Notes: generated from the sequence alone by a model not told the origin. Shown: positions 1 to 8,551, counted from the stretch's first letter. The stretch is 64,000 nt of DNA from Ginsengibacter sp963792025 (GCA_963792025.1 CAWBUS010000004.1:248001-312000), one strand, 5' to 3'. Translations and numbers: made by a program.

Positions 1-153
1 ACGGGCAAGACAGCAAAACTTTCGATTGGCGACAGGCTAAGGAAAGAAATCGAGGGGCGTTCGAGGCCTGAGATGCTTCTAGATTTAAGAACAGGAACAC
101 CCGCGATGGCAAGAATCATAAGCCAGGAAATGTTTGATAAAGAATTAGCTTAA
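1..153 (+). CDS. C-terminal fragment of an unidentified protein
   Basis: An open frame enters the window at base 1 and ends at a TAA at 151-153, giving the last 50 residues of a protein. The tail is polar and helical-looking, containing GDRLRKEIEG and ending MFDKELA. I do not recognise the family. The start lies outside the window, so neither length nor domain content can be judged. The next gene is on the opposite strand, so the two converge across a gap of about 120 bases that shows no clear terminator. Confidence 0.5.
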   Translation, partial: TGKTAKLSIGDRLRKEIEGRSRPEMLLDLRTGTPAMARIISQEMFDKELA

Positions 154-275
154 CTACATCAAAACCAGTTGAGGCAGGTTTTGTAACGAGGGAAGAAGAT
201 TGGAAACATAGTATAACGCTGTGCCCTCTGCAAGAGACATGGCTACTGAAAAGAGACTTCCGGCTCTTCTTCTAA

Positions 276-479
276 TCATGCCTCTTTGTCGTCCAATTGA
301 AACAGGATTTCGACGGTGGTATTAAAAACTTTGGCCATCCGTAAAGCGAGCAAAGTGGATGGGATAAATTTTCCGGTTTCAATGGAATTTAGGCCTTGCC
401 TGGATATCCCGATATGTTTTGCAAGATCTGCTTGCGTCCAGTTTTTCTTAGCTCGTTCAACCTTTATAGTGTTTTTCAT
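276..479 (-). CDS. Small XRE-family helix-turn-helix regulator
   Basis: This 67-residue protein is essentially one HTH_3/XRE DNA-binding domain. The recognition region reads WTQADLAKHIGISRQ, followed by SIETGKFIPS and a C-terminal helix. The frame stays open upstream to 584, but I chose the ATG at 479 because it forms an ATGA overlap with the stop of the upstream membrane-protein gene. That overlap implies translational coupling, and the family's usual size is 65-70 residues. It most likely binds DNA near its own operon. Pairing of a tiny XRE regulator with a small membrane protein is common in many bacteria, where the membrane partner may control the regulator; that role here is inference. 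Confidence 0.85.
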   Translation of the reverse strand: MKNTIKVERAKKNWTQADLAKHIGISRQGLNSIETGKFIPSTLLALRMAKVFNTTVEILFQLDDKEA

Positions 480-679
480 AGCCCGTATTTTCTTATCGAA
501 ATTAACCACCCAATAAAATAAAAGAGCCAGCAATAGCACAGCAGGTATGCATAGCCAAACCAGTTGGGGATTGATATACCACATAAGCCTACCAAAAACA
601 AGATCATCGCCAACATTGCTGTCAATGCAAAACCGATAACAACGGCTTCAAATTGTACTCGTTGCTTCACCTCGTCCAT
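476..679 (-). CDS. Small two-segment membrane protein paired with XRE regulator
   Basis: A 67-residue protein with two hydrophobic stretches, at about residues 10-33 and 40-60, joined by a short loop containing ISIPNW. It ends with a basic tail (SIRKYGL), which suggests a cytoplasmic C-terminus. Its TGA overlaps the ATG of the HTH gene (ATGA at 476-479), so the two are translated as one unit. The arrangement resembles the DUF2178-type membrane protein/HTH pairs seen across bacteria, but I cannot assign the family firmly. A plausible role is membrane-linked control of the HTH partner. Confidence 0.65.
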   Translation of the reverse strand: MDEVKQRVQFEAVVIGFALTAMLAMILFLVGLCGISIPNWFGYAYLLCYCWLFYFIGWLISIRKYGL

Positions 680-683
680 TGCC

Positions 684-790
684 GAAAAGGCTTAAATAAA
701 AAAATCCCTTTATCCGGCCATCTCGTACAACGTTTAAATACTTAGAGAGCGCTGTCCTTGAGTTTGTAACCACTACTGTCCGGTAAAAAG
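684..790 (+). repeat. Dispersed intergenic repeat family 1, copy A
   Basis: One of three related copies (others at 6887-7023 and 9740-9855), all in the same orientation and all between genes. The best conserved core includes CCATCTCGTACAACGTTTAA followed by TA.TTAG.GA.(G/C)GCTGT. Copies A and B also share a downstream part with TTTGTAAC and GGTAAAA. The 680-1151 gap contains this repeat. The rest, 791-1151, is AT-rich, and I see nothing else definable in it. Confidence 0.6.
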
Positions 791-1151
791 TAAACTAATA
801 AGAAAATTTATGATAAATGCGGTTGAAGTATGCAAATAGCATATTTCTTGTGAGCAGGCCTTATGTAATTAAGAGAAGTTGATTGTGATTGTATCGTTTT
901 GATTTGGCGAATACCTTCATTAACACTTTTTCCGGAGACCTTAAAAAACTTCCCAAATCAATGTAAGTCATAAGATGAAGTCTCACCATAGCAGCAAGGT
1001 TTGAGAAAGACCATTTTCTCCCTTGCGGCTTTGCGTGAAAATAAAATTAGATGTCGCGGTTTTAATCCCCGGTCTTATTTGCCAATTAAATGAATTGTTA
1101 TTTTAGATTGACAATCCTATAGGATATCGCAGAATTTGCTATTTTGCCAGG

Positions 1152-2234
1152 ATGTGGCACCGAACCCTCATTTACACATTTCTTATTTTCCTGCTTTTGC
1201 ATGTTATTGCTCAATCTTCATTTGCGCAAACTGATGCCGGCGATAGAGACTCAATCTTCTACGAATATATTGAGAACTACAAAGACCTGCTCACCTGTAA
1301 AATGTCGTTAGGCAGCAAGGAGGATGGCTTTGATCTTGAAAATACAGGCCGTTACAAAATAAGATCAAACAATAAAACGAAATTGAATGCAGGCATTAAC
1401 TACCGGTGGCTGGCATTCAGTCTCACGTTTGCGCCGAATCTTTTCAATGGGAATGTTGATAATAACATAAAAGGTGAGACGAGATCTTTCGGCTTCGGAT
1501 TTAGCTCCAACTTTCATCATATCATTCAAAAGATTAACTACTCACGGGTGAAAGGTTATTACCTCGATAATACAAATGCCTTTGATCCCATATGGAAAGC
1601 AGGTGATCCACTCATACATTTACCCGGCCTTATTTTCAGAAGTTTTTCAGGCCAAACAGCTTACAAATTCAATGATAATTTTTCTTTCAACGCTATTAAT
1701 TCACAAACGGAAAGACAGGTGAAAAGTGCGGGCACTTTTTTGCCGTCTGTATCGTACCAACACTTTGTCGTGAAAGATCCAACGCCTTTGCCGGGCCAAA
1801 CCAGTTCACTGAAATCGAAAACATTAGAGGTAGTTTTTTCACCCGGCTATTATTATACATTCGTCACACCATCCCACCTTTACGCCTCCGCAGGCGTTAG
1901 TCCCGGCATAGGTTTTAGCCGAACAAGACTTTTGACACGTCAATCGTCCGGTGATGCGGGAACCGCATATAAGCGGACGGTCTACCAGGTGGAAAGTATC
2001 TTAACTTTTGGGTATGATTCGCGCCGCTTTTTCACAGGCATACAAATCACGACCGGCGCTTATGGCTACAGCCACTCCAGTACTGATTATGCGATTCTTC
2101 CACAAAGAGGATCAGGCTCTTTGTTCATTGGCTACCGCTTCAATGCTCCCAAAAAACTGACCGCCACTATGGACAAAGCAGAAAAGCTTGCCGCCGACAA
2201 GTTGCAGGAGTTAAAAGAAAAGGTGCAGCAATAA
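1152..2234 (+). CDS. DUF4421 family outer-membrane protein
   Basis: A 360-residue protein with a signal peptide (hydrophobic residues 6-22, cleavage after QSSFAQ) and a body of alternating aromatic and polar strands typical of a small beta-barrel. It matches the DUF4421 pattern known from Bacteroidota: an N-terminal DSIFYEYIENYKDLLT segment, then YRWLAFSLTFAPN, FGFGFSSNFHHI and a late GSLFIGYRFNAPKKL strand. The function of the family is not established. The gene stands alone, flanked by repeat-containing gaps. The C-terminus adds a short charged helix (DKAEKLAADKLQELKEK) after the last strand, which is unusual for a barrel that normally ends in an aromatic residue. Confidence 0.8.
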   Translation: MWHRTLIYTFLIFLLLHVIAQSSFAQTDAGDRDSIFYEYIENYKDLLTCKMSLGSKEDGFDLENTGRYKIRSNNKTKLNAGINYRWLAFSLTFAPNLFNGNVDNNIKGETRSFGFGFSSNFHHIIQKINYSRVKGYYLDNTNAFDPIWKAGDPLIHLPGLIFRSFSGQTAYKFNDNFSFNAINSQTERQVKSAGTFLPSVSYQHFVVKDPTPLPGQTSSLKSKTLEVVFSPGYYYTFVTPSHLYASAGVSPGIGFSRTRLLTRQSSGDAGTAYKRTVYQVESILTFGYDSRRFFTGIQITTGAYGYSHSSTDYAILPQRGSGSLFIGYRFNAPKKLTATMDKAEKLAADKLQELKEKVQQ

Positions 2235-2279
2235 CCTGAGTCATCCTTAGAACGGTTTCTTAGCCTATATGGGTGTTCC

Positions 2280-2347
2280 GGTTTTCAGCCGCCTTAGGTA
2301 TCCCCTCTCTTTCGCAAGCCCGCATCAACCACTCGTGAGAGCCGCCG
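2280..2347 (+). repeat. Dispersed intergenic repeat family 2, copy 1
   Basis: The segment 2315-2347 matches 10506-10538 at 32 of 33 positions. The shared core contains CCCGCATCAACCACT then GTGAGAGCCGCCG. The similarity extends weakly upstream to a GGTTTTC.AGCC start at 2280 and 10470. Both copies follow the 3' end of a plus-strand gene. A short open frame crosses it, but it exists in both copies only because the DNA repeat does. Confidence 0.6.
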
Positions 2348-2463
2348 ACCAGGCGGGGGCGTTACAGGCCGGCATGTTTATTAAATTTATCCGCTTAATG
2401 GTCCCCTCTATCACACCTTTTATCATCCAATTCTTTGTATGTTTGTGCGATTTATAATTTCCT

Positions 2464-5136
2464 TTGAAAAAAGCCGAAAACTTAGAAAATAAGAAAAGGC
2501 ACAAGCTGCCAGGTCCGCCGGATCAAAGTATAAATTCACTCCCCGGGCAACTTGATGCTTACAAAAAAGAAAAAGATATCCTTCTTGCTTTAAGCAATGA
2601 CATTACCAGGGTAAGGGGAAAGAATGACCTTATCCTTCTTTTTAAACAACGGATCAAAGGACTATTTCACATTACCCATACGATCGTTACGTTGATTGAT
2701 TACAAAGATGAAACCTATGTTCCCTTTCTGCTGGATAACGACGGTTCTCCCATCCGTTCGCATGAAAGATATACAGAAATGGTGCTGTCTCGTTTTCCGC
2801 TAAACGAACCCTTTGCACAGGAAGCGTTGCATGCGGATGAACCCGTATCTTTTGTACTGGAAGAAATAATGGACAAGCCGCAAAGCCCCGCTTTTCTCCG
2901 CGTAAACTATGAAAAAGGCGTGAGAGAAATTCTAATGACCCGGCTGATGAAGGAAGGTAAGCCAATGGGCTTTATTCATACCTATACCGATATACCGGGC
3001 GGTTTTAGCAATGAATTCAGAAGTATTATGAAGGGGATCGCCCCCCTGTTATCGAGCGCCGTATCCAATATTATCAAAAATGAGGAGGTGCTTAATAAGG
3101 AAAAAGAAAAATCATTCCTTCTTGATTTTAGCAGCGACATCGCAACAGTAAGAACTAAAGAGGACCTTGCCGGGGCCGTTCGCGCCGCAATAAGAAAATT
3201 AAATCAAAAGAGCGGCTACGTCATTCGCAGGATCAATGAAGACAATACAACGATGAGTCCTTATGTATACGATCTCGGTGTACAGCAGCATGATCAAAAG
3301 ATAGTAAGTGCATTGGAGAAAGCCAGTTATCCCATCCATGACGGGTTACAGAACCGTGTACTGAATAGCTCCATTCCTTTATTGTTTAATGTAGAGAGAG
3401 AAATTCAACGCGGCATCACCTCACCCTATTTGCAGAATTGGAAAACAATGGGATTCAAAAATTTTTTAGGTATCCGCTTGCGCAACGGGGAAACGAATCA
3501 TGGAATTTTGTTCCTCGATATAGAAGAGATCAATGTGCCGTTGTTACAGGGTATTTGTGCACAAATATCCATCGCCCTGGCTAATATAATGGCCAGCGAG
3601 CAAATTCATAAAAAACAGGAGGAGCAGGCCTTCCTGCTGAATTTCAGTAATGATATTACACAGGTAAGAACAAAGCAGGAGCTTGAGGCCGCTATTATGA
3701 AAGTAATAGACAAAACGATGCATACTCAACTCGCCATGATCCGTGTTGTAGATGATGATGGCTTGCATATGAATACATTTATGTTTGACAGGACTTTGTT
3801 TGCACAGGCAAAAGTGGATTTTGATAAAATGTCCGCCAACCGGATCACTATCGAAGAACCCTACACAGCGCAGGTGTTGGCAAGTGAGGATGGAATGATG
3901 TTTAATGTGGAAGAAGAATTAAAAAGTGGCAATGCATACGCCAAACTATGGAAAACAACCGGCCTAAAAAATATGTACGGCCTGCCTATGCGGGTGGGCA
4001 ACAAAAATATCGGTACCATCTGGATGCTGGCAAACCGGCTGAGCCAGTTAATGCTAAAAGGTATATGTGCCCAGATATCTATTGCCATTGCTAACATACA
4101 GGCTAATGAAAAACTATTGGCTTATAAAAAGCAACTGGAGGTGGAAAATGATTACCTGAAAGAGCAGATCGAGACCATTTATAATTTCTCGGAAATTATT
4201 GGTGACGGCGATGCTATGCAAAAAGTATATCGGCTGATATCGCTGGTGGCAGATTCAAATACAACCGTGTTGGTATCGGGCGAAACCGGCACAGGTAAAG
4301 AACTTATTGCAAGAGCTATCCACAATGCATCGCCCCTTAAAGACAAGGTGATGGTGAAGGTTAACTGTGCAGCATTACCGGCAAATCTTATCGAAAGTGA
4401 ATTGTTCGGCCATGAACGGGGCGCTTTTACCGGGGCCATTGACCGGCGCATAGGTAAATTTGAATTAGCCAACCATAGCTCTTTGTTCCTTGACGAAATT
4501 GGAGAACTGCCACTTGAGGCACAGTCAAAGTTGTTGCGTGTAATACAGGAACGTGAACTGGAACGGCTGGGAGGTAAACAAACCATAAAGATAGATGTGC
4601 GGTTAATTGTTGCCACCAATCGCAACCTGGAAGATGAAGTAAAGGCCGCACGTTTTCGTGCTGATCTTTATTTCCGGCTGAATGTATTTCCTATTATCCT
4701 CCCACCTCTTCGTGATCGTTCAGAAGACATTGAACCACTCACTCATTTTTTTGTACAGAAATATAGCAGGAATACCGGTCGCAAAATAAAAAAGGTGGCA
4801 CCAAAAGTTATACAACAGTTGCGCAGCTACACCTGGCCGGGGAACATAAGAGAGTTGGAGCATTTAATAGAACGCAGCATATTATTGACAACTAACGATG
4901 TATTAGATGATGTACCTATACCAGAGAATACTGATACGCAAAAACAAGAGCAGGCGTATCTTTTAAACCGTTCGCTGGAAGAAGTTGAACGCGGCCATAT
5001 TATTGAAACATTGAAACGTTGTGCCGGCAAAATTTCAGGCACCGGCAGTGCTGCTGAAGTATTGAAAATCCCCGGCAATACTTTGCATTCCAAAATGAAA
5101 AAGTTAAGTATCAGCAAGAGCGATTATTTTTCCTGA
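2464..5136 (+). CDS. Sigma-54-dependent activator with three GAF modules
   Basis: An 890-residue enhancer-binding protein. Three tandem sensory modules start at about residues 38, 216 and 388, each opening with the same signature (LL..S.DI..VR.K..L), and each resembles a GAF domain. An AAA+ domain follows, with Walker A GETGTGKE (about 606), the sigma-54 contact loop GAFTGA (about 652), Walker B LFLDEIGELP (about 671) and the arginine-finger region. A Fis-type HTH closes the protein (about 840-885). There is no receiver domain, so activity is probably set by ligands or partners of the GAF modules. A stop codon at 2455 precedes the TTG at 2464, and no ATG exists in the first hundred codons, so TTG is the likely start. 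Confidence 0.92.
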   Translation: MKKAENLENKKRHKLPGPPDQSINSLPGQLDAYKKEKDILLALSNDITRVRGKNDLILLFKQRIKGLFHITHTIVTLIDYKDETYVPFLLDNDGSPIRSHERYTEMVLSRFPLNEPFAQEALHADEPVSFVLEEIMDKPQSPAFLRVNYEKGVREILMTRLMKEGKPMGFIHTYTDIPGGFSNEFRSIMKGIAPLLSSAVSNIIKNEEVLNKEKEKSFLLDFSSDIATVRTKEDLAGAVRAAIRKLNQKSGYVIRRINEDNTTMSPYVYDLGVQQHDQKIVSALEKASYPIHDGLQNRVLNSSIPLLFNVEREIQRGITSPYLQNWKTMGFKNFLGIRLRNGETNHGILFLDIEEINVPLLQGICAQISIALANIMASEQIHKKQEEQAFLLNFSNDITQVRTKQELEAAIMKVIDKTMHTQLAMIRVVDDDGLHMNTFMFDRTLFAQAKVDFDKMSANRITIEEPYTAQVLASEDGMMFNVEEELKSGNAYAKLWKTTGLKNMYGLPMRVGNKNIGTIWMLANRLSQLMLKGICAQISIAIANIQANEKLLAYKKQLEVENDYLKEQIETIYNFSEIIGDGDAMQKVYRLISLVADSNTTVLVSGETGTGKELIARAIHNASPLKDKVMVKVNCAALPANLIESELFGHERGAFTGAIDRRIGKFELANHSSLFLDEIGELPLEAQSKLLRVIQERELERLGGKQTIKIDVRLIVATNRNLEDEVKAARFRADLYFRLNVFPIILPPLRDRSEDIEPLTHFFVQKYSRNTGRKIKKVAPKVIQQLRSYTWPGNIRELEHLIERSILLTTNDVLDDVPIPENTDTQKQEQAYLLNRSLEEVERGHIIETLKRCAGKISGTGSAAEVLKIPGNTLHSKMKKLSISKSDYFS

Positions 5137-5263
5137 CAATCAATCTCACAAGGCTTTGCAGTCTCCCTTTATAAAGTGAAATAAGAAGTGCATTCACGAA
5201 ATACAGTGAAAAATAACTATCCTGTTCAGGGGTATAGTACTGATTCTCAATAATTTGATCAAT

Positions 5264-5278
5264 TGGCATTTGGTTGGT
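5264..5278 (+). promoter_or_regulatory. Possible sigma-54-like promoter ahead of the SDR gene
   Basis: TGGCATTTGGTTGGT resembles the -24/-12 consensus TGGCAYRNNNNTTGCW. It has TTGG instead of TTGC and a spacing one base short. It sits 40 bases before the ATG of the reductase gene and just downstream of a sigma-54 activator gene. The match is imperfect, so this is tentative. Confidence 0.2.
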
Positions 5279-5318
5279 CTATATCGGGCAAACACAATCA
5301 CCATTAAAAAATCAAATT

Positions 5319-6074
5319 ATGAAGATCGTAGTAATCGGAGGCTCTGGCCTCATCGGAACAAAAGTAGTTAACCGGCTTCGTCGTTCAGGTAACGAAGTAA
5401 TCGCCGCTTCCCCGGCCACAGGTATCAATACCATTACGGGGGAAGGATTAGCAGAAGCTATGAAGGGCACGGACGTCGTTATTGACCTCACCAATTCACC
5501 ATCATTCGAAGACAAAGCAGTTATGCAATTTTTCCAGACTGCAGGTCACAACCTGTTGGCAGCGGAGATCAATGCCGGCGTAAAACATCATGTCGCACTT
5601 TCCATTGTTGGGGTAGACATCATGCAAAACATTGGTTACATGCGTGCAAAAAAAGTCCAGGAAGACCTCATTAAACAATCAGGCGTTCCTTACACCATTA
5701 TCCGCAGCACACAATTTTTAGAATTCCTGAAAGGCATTGCCGACCAGGCTACCGAGGGAAACGAAGTTCATCTGTCGGATGTACAATTTCAGCCAATTGC
5801 TGCAGATGATGTAGCCGCTTTTGTAGCAAAGTATGCGCTCGCCGCCCCTCTGAACGGCAGGGTAGAAATAGCAGGGCCGGAACGTTTAGGGATGTATGAA
5901 TTTGTTGTCCGCTACCTGAAACATTCAGATGATCCACGCAAAGTGGTAGCTAATAACAAACCAACCTACTACGGCGGAGACATTACGCATGCCGCATTGG
6001 TACCGGCCGGTCGGGCGGAGTTGGGAGCCATCAACTTTGAAAAATGGTGGGATAATCAATTACAAAAAGCCTGA
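5319..6074 (+). CDS. NmrA-like NAD(P)-binding oxidoreductase (atypical SDR)
   Basis: A 251-residue Rossmann-fold protein starting MKIVVIGGSGLIG, a typical nucleotide-binding glycine motif at residues 7-13. Further landmarks are a DVVIDLTNSPSF strand/loop, VKHHVALSIVGVD, and an RSTQFLEFL segment characteristic of NmrA/YesF-like atypical SDRs. I moved the start from an upstream in-frame ATG (5274) to 5319 because the Rossmann strand begins there. Members of this group act as NAD(P)H-dependent reductases or redox sensors; the substrate cannot be read from the sequence. The neighbouring sigma-54 activator upstream may control it, which is inference from position only. Confidence 0.85.
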   Translation: MKIVVIGGSGLIGTKVVNRLRRSGNEVIAASPATGINTITGEGLAEAMKGTDVVIDLTNSPSFEDKAVMQFFQTAGHNLLAAEINAGVKHHVALSIVGVDIMQNIGYMRAKKVQEDLIKQSGVPYTIIRSTQFLEFLKGIADQATEGNEVHLSDVQFQPIAADDVAAFVAKYALAAPLNGRVEIAGPERLGMYEFVVRYLKHSDDPRKVVANNKPTYYGGDITHAALVPAGRAELGAINFEKWWDNQLQKA

Positions 6075-6555
6075 CAGCAAATGATCTGCCACCTGTTGAA
6101 ACGAAGATGACGGGTGACAGCTTGCCGGGGCAGTTGTAATGGGAATGCACTTTCCACCTGTTCGTGCACCAGGATATTCCTACGCCGCTGTATGATCCTT
6201 ACGAAAACCGGTCAACAACACGGCAAGTCAACAGGTAGCAGATCAAAATTTCATCGCTTGCAAAAACAAATCATTCATGTATCAAATTCAAACATCATGA
6301 ACCTTTTCTTCATACACCATTCAGCAAAAAATGCAGGAAGCGAAACAGGTGAACATATACTCGTTCCGCTCCAAAATCAAGCGCATAATTCGAATGAAGG
6401 CAGCGAGTTTCTCGATGATGCCATTCGAATGAAAGACCAGCCATTACTGTATATGGAAGAAAGCATTGCCACCGGATGGCCGGAGAACTCACTATAGCGT
6501 CCGAATTGCGCGGAGAAATATACACTCAATTAAAACCCCAAAAAATACAATCATT
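6075..6555 (+). other. Gene-poor gap with possible decayed coding remnants
   Basis: About 480 bases between two plus-strand genes. Short open stretches occur in different frames, for example one reading HQDIPTPLYDPYEN near 6160-6220, but none has a start, stop and length that make a convincing gene. The open frame 6114-6497 has a composition unlike its neighbours and no recognisable motif. The region looks like degraded coding sequence or simply non-coding DNA. I cannot name a parent gene. Confidence 0.35.
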
Positions 6556-6846
6556 ATGAAAAATTATCAATCACCCGAAGACGCTTTGGATGACCTTAAA
6601 AAAAGAGGGTATGACGAGGACTTTGAACTGCAATCAAATTGCCTTTACTGCACCAACCTTGATCTGCGGCTTTACGAGGAAGAATTTCATTTAGATGAAG
6701 CTTACCACTTCCAGGGAGATTCCAATCCGGGAGATAACGCTCTCGTATATGCGCTAACTTCTCCGACCGGGGTAAAAGGCACTATAGTGGATGAACCTGG
6801 CGCATCCTCAGAAAATACCGGTTTTGACACTGCAAAGAAACTATGA
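6556..6846 (+). CDS. Small conserved Bacteroidota protein, often labelled phosphoribosylpyrophosphate synthetase
   Basis: A 96-residue acidic protein. Its pattern (SPEDALDDLKKRGY, then F.L..NCLYC, DEAYHFQGDSNPGDNALVYAL and GVKGTIVDE) matches a small family widespread in Bacteroidota. Public annotations often call that family 'phosphoribosylpyrophosphate synthetase'. The name is almost certainly wrong, because the protein is far too short for Prs and lacks its catalytic motifs. The true function is unknown. The start at 6556 is set by family length; an upstream ATG at 6466 would add 30 low-complexity residues. The two cysteines in the NCLYC segment could bind metal, which is speculation. Confidence 0.75.
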   Translation: MKNYQSPEDALDDLKKRGYDEDFELQSNCLYCTNLDLRLYEEEFHLDEAYHFQGDSNPGDNALVYALTSPTGVKGTIVDEPGASSENTGFDTAKKL

Positions 6847-6886
6847 AAGCATCTCCCCATCTTCTTCCGGGTATACGGAGAGTTGC

Positions 6887-7023
6887 GTTGGCGCAAAGTT
6901 TGGTACCCGTGCTGTGCTGAGAATGTTTGAATAAAAAAGTCCTCTTCCTGGCTATCTTTTACAACATTTAAATAATTAGGGACTGCTGTACCTGGTTTGT
7001 AACTAAGTGCATTTTTGGTAAAA
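6887..7023 (+). repeat. Dispersed intergenic repeat family 1, copy B
   Basis: This copy shares its left part (GTTGGCGC, CCCGTGCTG.GCTGAGAAT) with copy C at 9740 and its right part (TTTGTAAC, GGTAAAA) with copy A near 770. The central core, GCTATCTTTTACAACATTTA then AATTAGGGACTGCTGT, is common to all three. It fills much of the 6847-7291 gap. The remainder (7024-7291) holds no gene I can support, and a long minus-strand frame there is an artefact overlapping the repeat. Confidence 0.6.
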
Positions 7024-7291
7024 TATTTATAGCAGAACCGGAAATTATTATGATGACAAGAAATGTGGGTTAATTGAAATTGAATTTTTGTTATAGATTT
7101 AATGTTTGTAAATCCTTGGTTACACCTGTCCACCGGGGCAGAAACTAACGACAGCGCAACTAACGGGCATGAGCACACTAAGGGTAGCTGGAGGTTGGCG
7201 CAAGGCTCCCCTTTCTGGCGGGTGTCCTTCACCCGACATTCCTGAATTCATATTGTAGATAACAGGCAATAGAAATTCGTCCCGATTACAA

Positions 7292-8224
7292 TCAGCTTGC
7301 CTTCAGCCATTTTACCAAACCGCCTGTGGGCGAAGTGATGCTTGCGGCCGTAAGGTTAGAACTTCCTGACCCGGTTATCTCCGTAATTATTCCTCCCTGC
7401 ATATTAAATGAGTGATTCTTTGTACCTGCACTGCAATTCGTAAATGCAATGGTAGAGAAAACCGGCAATATCGAAGAAATTCCCTCCACAATCCATTCGG
7501 CCGTCGCACCGATGGATGTTGTATTTGCCGGCGGGTTAATTCCGATACTGGTAGCCTGGTTGGTAGTTTTATTTAACATGGAGCAGTAACCATGATTCGG
7601 TTGATTTGCACAAACCAAAACCGTTAAATAGTCGCCCGGTTTAATCGGAAAGTTAGTAACCTGGATGGCTCCGATTGGATACCATTCTGTCCATACCCAA
7701 TAAGTCACATTATTTCCATTGACTGTAGCGGCCATTCCGGCCTGTAACACCTGGTTATTTCCATAGCCATCAATACCTGTCCAAAAACCTACAGTCTGGT
7801 TACCGCTAGGTTCATTAGGTATGGGAGTAACGGTGGGCACAAACCATTCTCCATACGCTGACACAACAGGTTCCGCCGGATTGTATCCCAGATTTTTTAC
7901 GGGCACAACTATGCCGCCCCAACCGCTGGGACTGAAACTTCCTGCTTTGGGTGTTTTGCTTATAACCGGCTTTTTGCGCTTTGAAATGACATGATCAACC
8001 GCAATTTCTGCCTTGATAAATTTTGGTTTTGATGACATCGCATTATCCCACAGCTTTTTTAAATGAGCTTCTTTTTTGGCATCGGGTCGCCTTGGAATTC
8101 CGTGTTTTCGTAATACGCGATCTTCTGCAGTCGTTAATTCTAATTCGTCAGGGGGAGCATTGTACGTAGTAAAATGTTTGAGAATTTCCTTGTCTGACAT
8201 GTTACCCTTTTTGTGATTTGCCAT
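7292..8224 (-). CDS. Glutamic endopeptidase, family G1 (eqolisin-like), with novel N-terminal domain
   Basis: A 310-residue protein with two parts. Residues about 96-270 match the eqolisin (peptidase G1) fold: GWGGIVV, a WF.PTV strand, WTGIDGYGNNQVLQAG with the likely catalytic Gln (about 161), WVWTEWYP, and TAEWIVEG with the likely catalytic Glu (about 243). Family members use this Gln/Glu pair at low pH and are normally secreted with a propeptide. Here residues 1-90 form a basic, helical domain (ILKHF..Y, HLKK, SKPKFIKAEIAVD, ISKRK) and there is no signal peptide, lipobox or T9SS tail. That N-domain is duplicated as the next gene upstream. The mature site of action is therefore unclear. The family call is strong; the prodomain role is inference. 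Confidence 0.85.
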   Translation of the reverse strand: MANHKKGNMSDKEILKHFTTYNAPPDELELTTAEDRVLRKHGIPRRPDAKKEAHLKKLWDNAMSSKPKFIKAEIAVDHVISKRKKPVISKTPKAGSFSPSGWGGIVVPVKNLGYNPAEPVVSAYGEWFVPTVTPIPNEPSGNQTVGFWTGIDGYGNNQVLQAGMAATVNGNNVTYWVWTEWYPIGAIQVTNFPIKPGDYLTVLVCANQPNHGYCSMLNKTTNQATSIGINPPANTTSIGATAEWIVEGISSILPVFSTIAFTNCSAGTKNHSFNMQGGIITEITGSGSSNLTAASITSPTGGLVKWLKAS

Positions 8225-8302
8225 GGCTGTAAATTTTTAATGATTAAATAATTCATTTTCTTTTGTGGTGAACCAGAGAGCGGTGATGAAAAGCGTGTGC
8301 TG

Positions 8303-8551
8303 TTAATCCTCCGGCTTTTTTTCCGGGGAGGGATTTTTTATTACTGCGTTTTTCCGTTTAGACATCAGGCGGTCAACGGCAATATTCGCTTTAATAAATT
8401 CAGGCTTTGATTCTTTTACTTTATCTGATACTTTTTTTAGATGGGGTTGTTTAAGCAGATCTGAATCCGTTATATGCGGAAGATTTTCGTAAGCTTCGTA
8501 GTGTTTCAGAATATCCTGGTCGCTTTTGCTTATCTTTTTTTTCTTTGGCAT
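8303..8551 (-). CDS. Standalone paralogue of the G1 peptidase N-terminal domain
   Basis: An 82-residue, lysine-rich protein. It aligns along its whole length with residues 1-90 of the adjacent G1 peptidase: DQDILKHYEAYENLP against DKEILKHFTTYNAPP, then PHLKK, SKPEFIKANIAVDRLMSKRK against SKPKFIKAEIAVDHVISKRK. The peptidase copy carries about 15 extra residues between the two blocks. It ends where the peptidase's catalytic domain would begin. It lies 78 bases upstream on the same strand, so co-transcription is likely. A free copy of a peptidase prodomain suggests a trans-acting inhibitor, chaperone or targeting partner, but this is inference; the domain itself matches nothing I can name. Confidence 0.75.
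   Translation of the reverse strand: MPKKKKISKSDQDILKHYEAYENLPHITDSDLLKQPHLKKVSDKVKESKPEFIKANIAVDRLMSKRKNAVIKNPSPEKKPED

Noticed and set aside
6702..7232. A 176-codon minus-strand open frame
   Set aside because: It overlaps a real gene on the plus strand and a dispersed repeat; its composition is unlike a protein and no motif is visible.
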